In this document: positions 23,489 through 35,512 of the stretch, piece by piece
How the letters are laid out: every line of letters begins with the position of its first letter
Numbering within the stretch: the stretch's first letter is position 1
Origin: Rhynchonema sp. JSB1_4
Taxonomy: Eukaryota > Nematoda > Chromadorea > Monhysterida > Xyalidae
Length of the DNA stretch: 64,000 nucleotides
Direction of reading: 5' to 3'
Assembly: GCA_030248065.1 (NCBI GenBank)
Contig: JASAMV010000248.1
Location: 1 to 64,000, forward strand
Program-made: the position numbers and the translations under genes
The notes under the pieces: model-generated
What the model was told of the DNA's origin: nothing
The model's database searches: none
The model's input: only the letters and a program-made list of their open reading frames with translations

Positions 23489-26400
23489 TCACAACGGATT
23501 AGCCTGCTGCATGGCCACTGTTAGCTGGTCGGGAGCGACACGAGTAACCACCACCGCCTGCAAATGTGACGAACATTGACGTTTGACAAAACATAAAAAA
23601 CAACGGAACACAGCGCCCGATACGAGAATGATTGATTAAACTATCTTCCCCATGTGGGTTGTGCAAACCAATCATATCTAGTTTGAAAGTGACTGACAAT
23701 TTTTGATTTCTTCTTTAAGAGTTGTCTGGGAACATCTTTTGAGTTTGGTTGAAACGTTTGAATACGGTCACCAAAAGCTGTCAAAGAATTCATCACCTGA
23801 AACACATCCAAGACCCTGACAATGGCCGAGCGTCGCACATTACATGTGTACATCATATCCTCGATGTGGTGTTTACCGTTGAAATACGCGCATAATCTGA
23901 AACAACGATTGGACCTATAATCATGAGGTCATCGCATATCGTCAACGCTCGACGTCAACGCGCCCAATACGTCGGTGGGCGCTGGTGCATCACATTTAGT
24001 GTTCTTGCCGATGGCCTCTTTACTGATTGGAGCCAAGTGGAGATCCAGTTTGCGCCCACCCCACCAGTGAACAGAAAGACCATTTTGTGCCCATGGGATG
24101 GGATAGTTCGAAAGAAATTTTGAATTGAACAGACCTCGTCCTAATTTATCTATTATTTCGTGTGCAAATGTGCAAAGCACAGCCACATTCAGAAACTTTT
24201 GGTTTATCACAATCAACATTTCCAACCCAAAGTTTACCTGAGAAACAATTCAAAGTCATCGATCCACACGCTCGGTCTCGTGTCTTCCAACACCGTGCAC
24301 ACGCCAATCACCGTCTGTTTGTAGTCGTCGGTGAGCACACTGACGTCACTCATTTGTTGTGTCAGTTTGTTCACCATTTCCTCGCTCAATGTTGTTGTCG
24401 TTTTCGTTGCGTTGTTGTCCGATGTTTCAGTCGATGTTTTATGATGGGGATGGTGGTGATGTTTGACAGTGGCCGGCGGGCACAGATGTACGTACGTGTG
24501 CAGCTGGGTGAGCAGCTGGAATTTCAGCATCCACACCACCATTCGCAGACGTTCTTCCTGCAAACAAACCGCACATTTTACGTTCTTATGTTATTTTATC
24601 TGCTTCACATTTGTTCGTGTTTTAGGTTTATCAATACATGTTATGATATAATTATTTACTCGTTCGTTACTTCACCACGCTATAAGTACCTACCATGTAT
24701 TTGCACAGATTTTCTTCACGCGTGTTCTACCTAGTTTGCCTGGCTTCTGCTTCAATATACTAGTTAGAAAACAGGCAAACAAGCACAAAACAAACCGCAG
24801 ATCATTTTTTCAACTGAAACATGGCAAGAAAACCGCAGACTCCTGACCGACCTGCCTAGCGATGTCAAATAGCGTTGGATCGAGGTATTCGCCGAGCGCA
24901 ATCGGCGGTGAAAACGATGATAAGACAGGGATGAGATCAGAGTCGTTGAATTCCTCGCCAAATCGTTCGATTTCGGTCGACCTGCATAAATGGCCCAACA
25001 AATGCTGTATTCGGTACCGCACAACACGGTCGGTAAAATCGTTCAAACGGTTCATAAAAGGATTTGTCTATATTACAAGCCTGTCTAGGTCCAGACGTGC
25101 AAATGCGGGTGTGGGAGGGTCGAACAATACACTCAAGAGTAATAGTGACAAAGCGAAGTACAAGCACGCTGGCATACCCAATGTTTCCGGCGTCAGCCAC
25201 AGAGTACAAATTCGTTTCGCACAACGGAAATATCACGATCGCCTTGCCCCAGTGTACCAATTCACGAATTAACAGATACAACTGTAATTGTGCAGTGTCA
25301 TTAAACATCATCATGCAGTGATACATAAGCTCGGTAATATTTCCCAACAAACCTGAGTCAACGGCAGATCGGCATCAGCAGCGAGCTCTTGGAAATTCTT
25401 CAGCGGCGTGATGACGCGCAGGAATCTGGTGAGGGTCGGGGACGCGTCGATTGGCAGCGCAGCTATGATGTCACCCGAATCTTCGAGCAGAGCCAGCGTA
25501 TGATAGGGACTGAAACATCATCTTGTAGGTAACAACACAACAAATAAACGTGTTAGCACAGCTCGCCAAAAGCAGTGGTTTGGGCTCGGCGTGGACATCT
25601 TGACTTGGGTAAGACCACGCCAAAGCCTATCACACTTCCAGGCGAACCACTGCTGTGCTGGCTCGCTGATGCACAAAATGGTGAAATGAAAACGTTGCAA
25701 CCGAACCGGACATATTTGAGTACGATTTCGAGTTTCTCCGGCGATGACATGTGCAATCCCTTTAGCGCCAGGATTTTTTGTGGCAGACCGAATGACACCT
25801 GCACCCAGCTGTTCACGTGCATGTCAACCAGACCGTGGTCGCACACGCTGCAACACACATAGGATAAATCGGAATGTTTCAGTGCAGTATCCTAATTACT
25901 CCATTACCATGAAATAATCTGGGACGCTTGCATGTTTTTGAGCAACGTCGGGGAACGATTGCACATCAACCACGAATTTTCGACTAAAAGCTAGGGTAGG
26001 CGCGCATTGTACTGCTGACAAAATGTGATTACTGCAGATGTCCGTAAACTCCACACCCGGTCTTGTAATTATGCTTCTTTCACTTAATCTTCTTATATAT
26101 GTATTATTGAGTGGGTGTCGACGCTATAAACTAACTATTACTGCAGATCACCATCTCATCTGTCGAATGGTGCCAATAATATTTGTAGGCGCAAATTGCA
26201 ACACAAGATTCCGGATAAAATCAATGTTTCAAAACAGCAACTAACTCAAGAAAAATCTGTTTCAGATCGCAGGCCAACTCGCAGCGCTGCAACATCAGGC
26301 CGAACGGGTTCTGAGCAATGGCTGCAAAAGCGAACAGGAACGTTAGCTTCGATCACGGTAGTGGCATGTTTACGGTACCTTCTAAAAAGTTAGTTTTGCG

Positions 26401-28685
26401 TTACCTTCCGGTTCTCTGTTTGATTCTTCAAGACACCGATTCATAATGTCGGCCTGTTGACTCAGATATCCACAGCGAACCTCTTCGTGATTGAGCGCCA
26501 ATGCCAATTGCTTGCTGAGATCTTGGAATAGCCGAATCACAGAGCTGCTCACCGATTCCTACAACATAATTATTGAATGATTGCGATAATCAATTATCTT
26601 GCAAACAGTTTTTTAAATTTACTAGGTGCAATTTACACTGTGCCTTTGAGGCGAAAATCGCATCTCAGAATTTTAGATTCGCAACTCGCACCAAAAACCA
26701 CACCCACAGCCCATAATCTGCAGCAGTAGTGTGGAATAAGAGCTAGTCACACAGAACAATACAAAATAGTGGTATCGCCATCAACGAACCTCGAGCACGA
26801 AGATGACAGTGAAGTACAGGATGAATAACGTATCGTGCTCGGTCTGTCTCGCAGTGGCAGCACCAGTGGCGGTGTTTGTGGCGCGTTGTTGTTTGTCCGA
26901 TCGTTCGCCGACTTGCTGCGGGAAGCCAACGTACCGCATGTCATTCAACTTCAATTCGAATCGTTGACCGCACAACTCTGGTCGCACCGTGAACAAGTAC
27001 GCGACAATGTCCTCGGGCAGCCCGGCCAGACAATCGGCCTGTTTGCGCTGCGCGCTGCAATTGTTGCTAGCGAACGTATTTGTTGTCGGTGTCGTACTTA
27101 GTGGTGATGGCACGTGCTTTGGTCACGCGAATGTCATGAAGGATATTTGGAGACCAACCGACAATGTCAATATCGACCAGTTGTTCGTCTGCCGTTTTGG
27201 TAGAACTGATCAGTATTTATAGCCAGGTAGCGGCAGATACACTTGGGCAAAATGATGCAAGATACACTTGGGCAGTGTGGTGGCAGGGGGCTGTCTTCCA
27301 AAGGGATACATACGGTATCGTGCACCGTATCGCGCACCAACCTTGGGGTGGGGAAAATGGAGCTGGGCATCTATCTGCTGGCTCTGGCACCAACTAACCA
27401 ACTCCACGTGGTATCTTGCTCCTAGACTTTTAACAGGCAAAAATGGGCATTTTTCGACCTTTAGGTGGTATCTGCCATTTGGCACCTTGCACCACTCTAG
27501 ATTTAGCTTCCCAACTGTATCTTGCGCCACTTAGCCTGCCGCACACTGCAACTGCACAGGGCGGTTAACGCAGAGTGGTGCAAGACATCCCCAGCCCCTC
27601 AAAAAGGTAGAAAATGTTTATTGCACGCATTTCTACAGCAGAAATAGGAAAATGTAGGAACTTCCTGGAATGTTGGCCAACAAATGACTGTCTTATGCAT
27701 AACTTCGCGCGAGATTTTTCGGTATCCGAGGTGGAAAAACACACAATTTTGGCTGTAAAAAGCATTAATATGTTACGATAAGTTAAATAAGTCTGCGAAT
27801 GCGAACGCAGGTCGAAACGGGCAACCAAAAAGCACATTGCTGTACAGTTCTAATTGTGGTGCAGCAAGATACCATTTGGAGTTGGTGCAAGACAGATACC
27901 TCTTGGGAGGAAGTACCGCAAAGCTAATACACTGCAGCAAAGAAAATAAACGAACGGTTGAGCGATCGGTCCAAAAGTGCGCGACGATGACGTCGGCGAT
28001 CGTATGCTGAACGGCACATTCGGATTCGGAGCTGATTCACCTGGGAATGAATGTTGAGTTGTCAGTAAAGTGCGGCAGATGGTCAACGCGCTCGAGCTAG
28101 CTAGCGCTGGTTACATTCACTGATGTGTGTTCCCACGAGCAATTTTCACCAAAAAATCCAAATACTGTGGTGAAACATTAGCTTTTTATGAAGAAGTTTA
28201 TCGCCGCGCTGCTGAACAGGCTGTCCAAGCCCAAGCCTTTGGTGGACTGGTGTTGCAGAAGCAATGGGTGATATTTTCAAAACAGTGCAAAGGTCAGTTG
28301 GGTGTAAAAGTCGGTGGAAAGCTCGGTCGACAGCACAGTGTGATAGACCTCACCCTCAGTGTAAACTTGAAACATTCCACGTTGATAACAGGCAATGTTT
28401 CACGTTTAAACCGAGCTCGCCGACCGAGCTTTCGACCCAAATTTACACCGACCTTTACGCCCAACTGACCCTCACACGGCTTCGAAAATTCCACCCCATG
28501 AGATCGTGCGTCACGGCTGAATAAGAACAAAACGAACCTATCGGAAGCTCAGACTGTTCGGTGCCAGACGTGTCTTCAAGGGGATACCGAAACAGAAGTT
28601 TGTCACCCTTCGTGCCCTTGGAGACCAAAAACAAGCCAAGCGGATCCAATTCACGCTGCGACAGAGTTCGCGAGTTTCTCCGCAT
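23489..28685 (-). CDS. NPRL3: NPRL3, GATOR1 complex subunit
   Basis: With DEPDC5 and NPRL2 it forms GATOR1, the RagA/B GAP that shuts down TORC1 at the lysosome when amino acids are scarce. Twelve coding exons with matching phase: 28685-28538, 28040-27956, 27054-26790, 26558-26405, 26321-26246, 25847-25707, 25509-25353, 25281-25178, 24981-24852, 24557-24238, 23896-23797, 23557-23489. The total is 582 aa (human 569). Signatures: VSKGTKGDKLLFRYP, ELCGQRFELKLNDMRYVGFP, VDMHVNSWVQVSFGLPQKI, YHTLALLEDSG, HWGKAIVIFPLCE, LRMVVWMLKFQLLTQLHTYV and NGKHHIEDMMY. The last exon, AVVVTRVAPDQLT, matches the VLVVTTHEDPV end of the family. A variable loop is His/Asn/Thr-rich. The ATG is 3 nt after TTTCAG, a likely trans-splice acceptor. 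Exon 2 is inferred mainly from phase and is less certain. Confidence 0.97.
27210..27900. repeat. Degenerate repeat in NPRL3 intron 2
   Basis: Several copies of GATACACTTGGGCA and inverted TGGTATCTGCCATTTGGCAC/GGTGCAAGACAGATACC-type motifs are spread across the intron. It looks like one or more decayed TIR elements. Boundaries are not resolved. Confidence 0.45.
28264..28500. mobile_element. Foldback element in NPRL3 intron 1 (GGTCAGTTGGGTGTAA family)
   Basis: GGGTGATATTTTCAAAACAG then GGTCAGTTGGGTGTAAAAGT on the left are mirrored by GCCCAACTGACC and GAAAATTCCACCCC on the right. It is the same family as 54148-54749 but shorter (about 237 bp). Confidence 0.7.
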
Positions 28686-28738
28686 CTTCTGAAACAATAG
28701 TGGGAACGGTAGCACGGTAGCAGCAAGAACACTGAGAG

Positions 28739-29026
28739 ACCAGAGACGACAAAGCGCGCAGTGCTTTATGCATCAGAGCAGAGACACGGGCCTTCTTTGT
28801 GAGTCACATGTCGCATGGTGCCTGTCGGTCGACTGTCGATCCTCGTATATCGGCATAAAGAAAGAACCGTCTTTTATTTTTCGTGAAAAAACTGTTTCTT
28901 AGTATTCTTCGAGTACTTGAGGGTTGAGGCTGAGTGAAAATCGAAAGGTATGATGATTTCAGGACAAAATATGTATATGTCTGCGAGTTGTTTCTCGAAG
29001 AGTGTTTAACTCCACACTCACAGAAA
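28739..29026. other. 5' flank of NPRL3
   Basis: No other gene recognised. A pyrimidine-to-TTTCAG acceptor precedes the NPRL3 ATG (28689-28691 on the minus strand). Confidence 0.35.
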
Positions 29027-29560
29027 CAGTGCTGTGGCTGGCGGATTTTGGGGGTCCCCGCCCCGACTTGGTACACTAACCCTACCCGCTCCACTCTGGT
29101 ACCCTGTACCCGCCTACCGTAAAAACTTAAAATGAAGGGGCTCTATTAAGTGCATACATGTGCTGTGCCTGCCCTGTACGACTATAAAATGAAATCCCCT
29201 GCCGCCCCGCCCTTAGTGTATTAAAGGCTTGAAACCTTTAATACACTAATGTATGGGGATTTCATTTAAGGGGCTCTATTCCGGGGGGCTCTATTAGTCA
29301 CTGACCCCTTTTAGGGGGCTCTGTTCCGGGGGCTCTATTTATAGGTTTTTACCCGCCCGCCCCACCCGCCCCGATTTTTACATTCTCAAATAAAATGCCC
29401 AAATTTCGACCGAAAACCTTAAAAGTGCAAAACATTGCGCGCTGCGCGCGATATATGCGCTTATCAACACATAAAAATAGGCTACCAAAAAAAGCTGTGT
29501 GGCACACTACACTACAACACTACCCGCTCGAAAAACCTTCCCCAAAGGTCAAAGCCAAAG
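29027..29560. mobile_element. hAT-type element relic (CAGTGCTGTGGCTG end), interrupted
   Basis: Starts CAGTGCTGTGGCTGG with repeated GCCCCGAC/ACCCGCC units and the shared core (GCGCGCTGCGCGCG at 29434-29450). It is in reverse orientation to 29839-30284. The far end is truncated, so no TSD is visible. It is split by the TA-type element at 29117-29352. The boundary at 29560 is approximate. Confidence 0.6.
29117..29352. mobile_element. CCGTAAAAACC TA-type MITE with GGGGCTCTATT repeats
   Basis: Left end TA|CCGTAAAAACTTAAA; right end reads AGGTTTTTAC. The interior has repeated GGGGGCTCTATT units and a palindrome around GTGTATTAAAGG. The right TA and last bases have decayed. Same family as 56634-60496 and 63721-64000. 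Confidence 0.6.
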
Positions 29561-29838
29561 GTAAAAAACGAGCTCATAGTCAAAGTCAGGTAGGTTGAAC
29601 AGTTGGGGTCTGCATTCTAGGAAACCCTAAGACATTTGGTGGGGAACATTGAAATCCAAAGACAGCCTGAAACTTGACTTTCCTGTATCTCAGGCTTAGG
29701 CTTAGGCCAAACCCTGAGCCAATCAGTGCATTCAATCAAAAATCGAAATTTGGTTTTGAAGGTAACATCTCTCCCACATTTTTTGCTTTATATCATTAAT
29801 TATCGGCCACCCTGCAGTAGTAGTACTTACCTAGACGG

Positions 29839-30284
29839 CAGTGCTGTGGCTACTTTTGCGGGGCGGGTAGGGTACATAGGTGGAAAAAATCGGGGCGGGT
29901 AGGGTTAGTGTACCTGGGATTTTGGGGGGAGGGGAAATCCGGTTTGGGGGGGGGGGGGGGGGGGGGGGGAAGATTTTTCGGGGCGGGTAGGGTACAACAC
30001 AAGTTTTTTCGGGTGCCTGTTTTTATGTACTAAAAAGTGCATATATCGCGCGCAGCGCGAAATTTTTTGCACTTTTTAGGGTTTTCGGTCGAAATTTGGG
30101 CATTTTTGACCGAAAAATGGGCATTTTGGGGGTAAAAATCGGGGCGCGTAGAGTAACAGGGCTGGGCGCGTTGGCGGGTAGCGTAAAAGAGCGGGCGGGT
30201 CGGGGGGTAGCGTACCAGGCCTGGGCGGGTCGGGTACCGTTGGGGGGGGGGGACCCCCACCCCCCCCCCCCAGCCACAGCACTG
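29839..30284. mobile_element. Non-autonomous hAT element, 8-bp TSD CTAGACGG
   Basis: 446 bp, ends CAGTGCTGTGGCT...AGCCACAGCACTG. The exact 8-bp duplication CTAGACGG is at 29831-29838 and 30285-30292. Subterminal units are variants of GGGGCGGGTAGGGTAC. It has a G-run at each end, and the central palindrome GCGCGCAGCGCG is followed by GGTTTTCGGTCGAAATTTGG. No coding capacity. Confidence 0.93.
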
Positions 30285-30339
30285 CTAGACGGGACCCGTG
30301 CCTACGGCCCGGCTACAGCGCCGCGCCCGTGCCGTGCCT

Positions 30340-30945
30340 GGCCTGAGAAGGACGGAAGAAAAAAAGAGGAGGGGAGGTCAAGAAGTTGAAAATAATCTCA
30401 GTTCATTGAAATCAAATCAGTGAGAAAATGAAGAGCGAAATGGATGGAAAGGAAAAACGATGGAAGGAAAAAGAGGGTTAAAAGAAGAAGAGGAGTAAAG
30501 GAAAGAAAAGAGTGAAGCGTGGTGGAAAAGAAACGGAAGATAACAAAGGGGAAACGGAGTTAAAAATAGGAGGGGGAGAGTGGAAAATGGGCTTGAGAAA
30601 GGTGGGAGGGAAGGGAAAGAGGAGGGGAGGTCAAGAAGGGGAAAAGGGAATTGGAAAAAAGAAGGAAAGAGAAGAGAAAAGGGAAGGAAGGGGGAAACGG
30701 TGTTAAAAATAGGAGGGGGAGAGTGGAAAATGGGCTTGAGAAAGGTGGGAGGGAAGGGAAAGAGAGGAGACTGGCCTGAGAAGGACGGAAGAAAAAAGAG
30801 GAGGGGAGGTCAAGAAGGGGTAAAAGGGGAATTGGAAAAAAGAAGGAAAGAGAAGAGAAAAGCGAAGGAAGGGGAAAGGAAAGAAAAAAGGAGGGAGGGA
30901 AGGGAAAGAGAGGAGAGTGAAAAGAGAGGGAGGGGGCCACAGACA
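30340..30945. repeat. Purine-rich (GA) tandem repeat
   Basis: A strongly strand-asymmetric G/A region. Two near-identical units of about 150 bp start at 30549 and 30698, each containing GTTAAAAATAGGAGGGGGAG then GGGCTTGAGAAAGGTGGGAG. The Lys/Glu/Gly-rich and Ser/Phe/Pro-rich frames are composition artefacts. Confidence 0.8.
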
Positions 30946-31610
30946 GACATACATACATACGCCTTCCTGTTTTAGTAGTATAGATTTCGTTTCAGACACG
31001 AAAAGGGTAAACATCAACAACCGCTCGAGGCGTGACAGTAACGATGAATAACTGACACACACAATAATATTTACGCGCCACAACACCACAATACGATCTG
31101 AACATTATGCAATTTCGACTTTTATTTCACGTACAGTACACCCTCATCGCTGGACACCCATTCACAAAATTTCGAAAATTTGGGCACAACAATATCAGCA
31201 GGCAAACAGTTGTGTTATACACATTGGACATCAATACAAGAGGTAAAAAGGACACGACAAGAATATTTGCATCTGGGTATTGAAAAAATACCATAACAGC
31301 ACGGGAAAGATTGGAACGAGAACTTTTGCGATTTGACACAGTAGCTTTCAGTACAATAAAGCCAACAGGAAAATGACGGAGACCATAGACATACATGTGC
31401 ATCAATTTCATACGCCTAGAGAAAACAATTCAACTGATAGATTCAGCCCTACAGGGCGCGCCAAAATGTGGGCCACCCTGCGGTGAGAGTAGGGCTCTTC
31501 CCAGGTCCGCCCCTGAGTGCTCGTTTATCGTCATATCCGTGGCGTCCAGCTTGCATGTTGCGTGTATTACTTTGGCTGCTCGTAATATGTGTACACTGTG
31601 CAGTGCACAG
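30946..31610. other. Intergenic, nothing recognised
   Basis: No coding or repeat structure supported. Confidence 0.3.
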
Positions 31611-31983
31611 CAGTGCTGGGGCTACTTTGGCGGGACGGGTGGAAAAATCCGGGGCGGGCAGAGGGTAGTGTACCTGGAATCTTGAGGGGCAAATCCGGTT
31701 TTGGGGAGGGGAACATTTTTCGGGGCGGGTAGGGTACAGTACAAGTTTTTGGGTGCCTATTTTTATGTGCTATAAAGTGCATATATCGCGCTACGATTTT
31801 TGCACTTTTAAGGGTTTTCGGTCGAAATTTGGGCATTTTTTGACCGAAAATGGGCATCTTGAGGGCAAAAATCGGGGCTGGTAGGGGGTAGGGTACCAGA
31901 GCGGGGTGGGTAGGGGGTAGTGTACCAGACCGGGGCGGGTAGGGTACCATTGGGGGGACCCCCTCCCCCCAGCCACAGCACTG
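31611..31983. mobile_element. Non-autonomous hAT element, 8-bp TSD GTGCACAG
   Basis: 373 bp, ends CAGTGCTGGGGCT...AGCCACAGCACTG, duplication GTGCACAG at 31603-31610 and 31984-31991. Same family as 29839-30284 (GGGGCGGGTAGGG units), with a decayed core (ATCGCGCTACGATTTTTGC). Confidence 0.92.
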
Positions 31984-31991
31984 GTGCACAG

Positions 31992-33767
31992 GTCTGTCTG
32001 GTTGGTGCCTAAGCCTAAGCACAAATGTTTTATGACAAACGTCACCTGTATTTGACTGAAATGAATAACAAAACAGAAGAAATGGCCCATTTTATTTTAA
32101 AAAAACTGTTTTTTTGTAAACCACTGTGTGTGCGTAATTCGTCTAAAACTACCCCGCCCATATTTTGTGCGTTTTCGTGATAACAATGCGTCAAATCTGT
32201 TTATCATGTCGTTACAGGAACTTTTGATCTCACCGTTAACACCAAGCATAGATTGCGGACGGCGTTTTTGTTTCTTTTTTACAGCAGGTATATATTAATA
32301 TACATGGATAATGAGTAGTCACACACGACAAGGCTGTAAGCCCACGAATATGGGTGGAATTCTCGAAAGGGAGTATAATCATGAGTTCGGCTAAAACTTG
32401 GCTGTCGAGACGATTTGTGTTAAAAGAATCAACGGCTGTCAACAACTTGGCCATTAGAGTGGCAAGCCAACGACAAGTTTCAGCCAGTTAGAAAGGGTCG
32501 TCGCAGGGGCAACAAACAGAATTTTAGGAGATTTTTGATTTGACACCAGACCGATTCTAGAATTCCAACCTGTGTAAAAAAACTTGGTGTCAAACTGACT
32601 TTGACGCATTGATGAATTGAGAGACGATCTGATAATACAACCAACTGATTACAACGCTCCAATGGTGGCAAAATATCTTTGTTTAAAATTCCAAAGTAAT
32701 GTCACATAACCCGCAATCCAAAATTGTCACATTTTTATGGTCCGTTTTACGCAAGTTTTTATGTGGGCGAGATGAGAAAATGACTTTCTGCTCTTGTTCG
32801 CAAGCTGATGAGTCAACCCAACTCACAATGCTCCACTCATGAACTTGGAAAAACGCACATTATCCAGTATGTAAACAAGAATGAATAAGTGCAGCAAATG
32901 TATCGTCAGCGTCTTAAAACCGATTTTTATGACCGTGGTGCTTGATTCGCGTTCACAACTTTCAGCAGAGACTTCATTTCATTCATGTCAGTCTTGTTAA
33001 ATTCTTACCCCCGGCTGTGAATTTTTCGGCATCATGCTAACAAAGTGTGGAGTAACTACACTTTACGACCATAGTATATTTTTTATAGCACCATCACCGC
33101 ACTATCTGGTGTATTTACAGTTTCCGGTCTTTTGAGCACAAAAGCGCGCTCGCTTTAAAGCGTGTTTGTGGACAAATGAGCTTGAGAGTGCCCAAGTTTA
33201 GTATACATATGTAAACACTCACGGTCGCAACACCCCGCATCGCGTATCGATGAGGTTCAATGCAAGGGTGTCTGCTCATCTGGTGCTAAGAGCAGTTTAA
33301 TGAAAAAAACTTGAAATTTTGTTTCGAACGACGCGCCAATCGCTTTTTATTTGCGATGCTTTTCCATTAGTTTTGGTTCGTAAGGTGCTGCACTCTCGCG
33401 CTTTAGCAGGCTGCGCACGCAGATATGTACATACGTCACTAACTACTATTTTCGGTCTTCCTGTCTGGCCACTTGCACAGAACTTTGATTGTTTCAATTG
33501 GTCCTTTAGAAAAATATGGCGCGTGTGACCACAGCGCTTTCCGAATGTAAATAAATTTCAAATGCGAACTTCACAAATTCACGGGTTTCCTGTGTTCCAC
33601 GGTATTTACGTATTAGTGTTGTTCCATGGTTACATCGCGCTGAATAAGAATCTACATCGGCGCATAGCATTATCTGCTTTGGTCAAGCTGGTACAAAGTG
33701 GCCCATTGGCTCATCATAACCGAATGATCGTTGCTACTGTATTTTGATGATAGCGTTGTGCATTACA
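31992..33767. other. Intergenic, nothing firm
   Basis: Contains a short TTAGGC-type array (GCCTAAGCCTAAGC at 32009-32022). No supported gene. Confidence 0.3.
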
Positions 33768-34012
33768 TGGTCCGGGGACATCGTCGCGCGTTTTGATTTG
33801 GTCGCGCGTATTTTCAACTACATAGCTTGGGTTTAGGCTAAGGCTTAGACTTAGGCTTATGATTGGGCTTAGGCTTAGGCTTAGGCCTACACTTCAGCTT
33901 AGGCTTAGGCTTAGGCTTCCAGCTTTACCTAACAGCCAGATATGTTGTAATTCACAAAACTCGCGACCATGTGACAAAGAGCGAGGATGTCTCACAACCC
34001 ATTACATTCATG
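33768..34012. repeat. Telomere-like (TTAGGC) repeat, copy 2
   Basis: Shares TCCGGGGACATCGTCGCGCG, GGCTTAGGCTTAGGC arrays (33836-33918) and GCGACCATGTGACAAAGAGC, in order, with 17855-18045. It lies upstream of the first tandem paralogue. Confidence 0.75.
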
Positions 34013-34298
34013 ATCATGGTCGTCAACGCAGCGTGCACCCAGACCAAAACAGCCCTTGATCATCGCGCTCATTTAGGGCTGCTTTAGTTGACGATCAGCG
34101 TTATCATTATGCGTTGCCGACTTAACAATTAGCCACTGTTTTGTGTTGCTTATGAGCAATGCAGTTACAAATTAAAATGGATGAAGATGTGACCGGCCAG
34201 CTCTCGTCTCTGTTCGCATCATGCCATTTCAACATTTTCAGAAAACCAGGCAAACAAACACTCACGATGCACAACACAAAATAAACAACAGCAGCGAT

Positions 34299-35253
34299 AT
34301 GCAAGTGTCAGCAGCGGAGTCACCTGATTCGATCAATCGGCGCATTTCTGTGGCTGAAATAGTGTCAACCAGCGAAACGTTAGTGGAGTATTTTACCGCT
34401 CCGTAATTTTTTTTTGTCATGCGTTGCACACATTTTTGGAGTCGAATTTTATCAAACTCGAAAAAATAGAAACCTGTCGAATTGCAGATGGTACGAGTTG
34501 GTGAACGATCGATGCGTGGAGATCAGGTCTGATAACGGCGCGGCTTGTCCGCCACACAGGTATTCAGTTGTACAATAGTTTGGAACTTCAAATTTCACAT
34601 TACTCGTGGTGCTGTTGCAACGAACAGTAGCGAGATGCACATTTTTTCCTATTCTTTTGTGGACTTTTCGTCATTGGTTCTTCATATGCTACCCGGTGCG
34701 ACAAGGGGTTTTTCGCAATGTGTATAATAGGATCACATTGTGATGTTTCAGCTCCGAACCCACTCGGCCCCCAAAATGTTCAGTGCAATCGGCTATCATC
34801 ACAAGAACTGATGGCTGCAGTGAACTGCGTCATCAGCCACTCATCATGCCGCAACAGGTAATGTTCTCATCAATCGTGTTCTGACATTTTTTTGAGAAAT
34901 TTTTTAAAATGTACTGCCTAATTGATCAAGCGCAAGCAGGTATGTATGTCACGGTTACGGTCAACAGCGCTTCACGGATCAGGCAACGAGTTTGAAAAAA
35001 TCTGCCAAAAATGTCAGATGGCGTGCATTATGCTGGCCAGATGTTTCACAACACTAACTACACAGGTGCATATTATCAAGCCGTCAGCGTCGCCAATGGG
35101 TCCGTGGTACACCGCCAAACGTGTCAGTCTGGCTACGGGCAGCCAAAAATGAACTTATACAGTCATCACAACAAGTCCATCATTCCATTATTGTCATTTG
35201 TGGTGTTCAAAATTATCACGTTGCTGTATTTTGTTTATTACTTTATATTTTAA
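34299..35253 (+). CDS. Tandem paralogue A, small protein with C-terminal hydrophobic tail
   Basis: Unknown family. Exons: 34299-34378, 34488-34559, 34752-34857, 35041-35253, phases consistent. The first part, MQVSAAESPDSINRRISVAE, and exon 2, WYELVNDRCVEIRSDNGAAC, have clear counterparts in paralogue B. The last exon has potential N-glycosylation sites (NYT, NGS) and a cysteine. It ends in about 21 hydrophobic residues (LLSFVVFKIITLLYFVYYFI), i.e. a TM anchor or GPI signal. By analogy with B, a signal-peptide exon with phase-2 exit should lie upstream, but I could not place it. It is probably a secreted or surface protein. Confidence 0.6.
34960..35012. mobile_element. Truncated MITE in intron of paralogue A
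   Basis: AGCGCTTCACGGATCAGGCA followed by ACGAGTTTGAAAAAATCTGC matches one arm of the foldback at 16890-17068. It lies about 30 nt before the acceptor of the last exon. Confidence 0.6.
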
Positions 35254-35512
35254 AGTGACCATCTGTACACTTTTGTGCGTGTGGGTTACACGCCTGTAGG
35301 TGCTGTTGATTTTGAACCATAATGCATGTTTGTGGCTCACTTTTTCGCAGTTTTGTTCGCTGTGGTCGCACGATGAAGCAGCAACAACATCATGATTTTG
35401 GGGTCAAGCTGATGAAATACATTGCATCAGTTGGTTGATGTCGAGACCCAAAACATCGTTGTTATTTTGATGACCGTTTTGCGTGTTGTCTGAAAATGAG
35501 CTTACCAAAAAG

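Noticed and set aside
28127..28530. Frames of 78-113 codons on both strands
   Set aside because: Mostly translations of the MITE at 28264-28500 inside NPRL3 intron 1.
30512..31089. Lys/Glu-rich and Ser/Phe/Pro-rich frames on opposite strands
   Set aside because: Produced by the GA-rich tandem repeat; no codon structure or motif.
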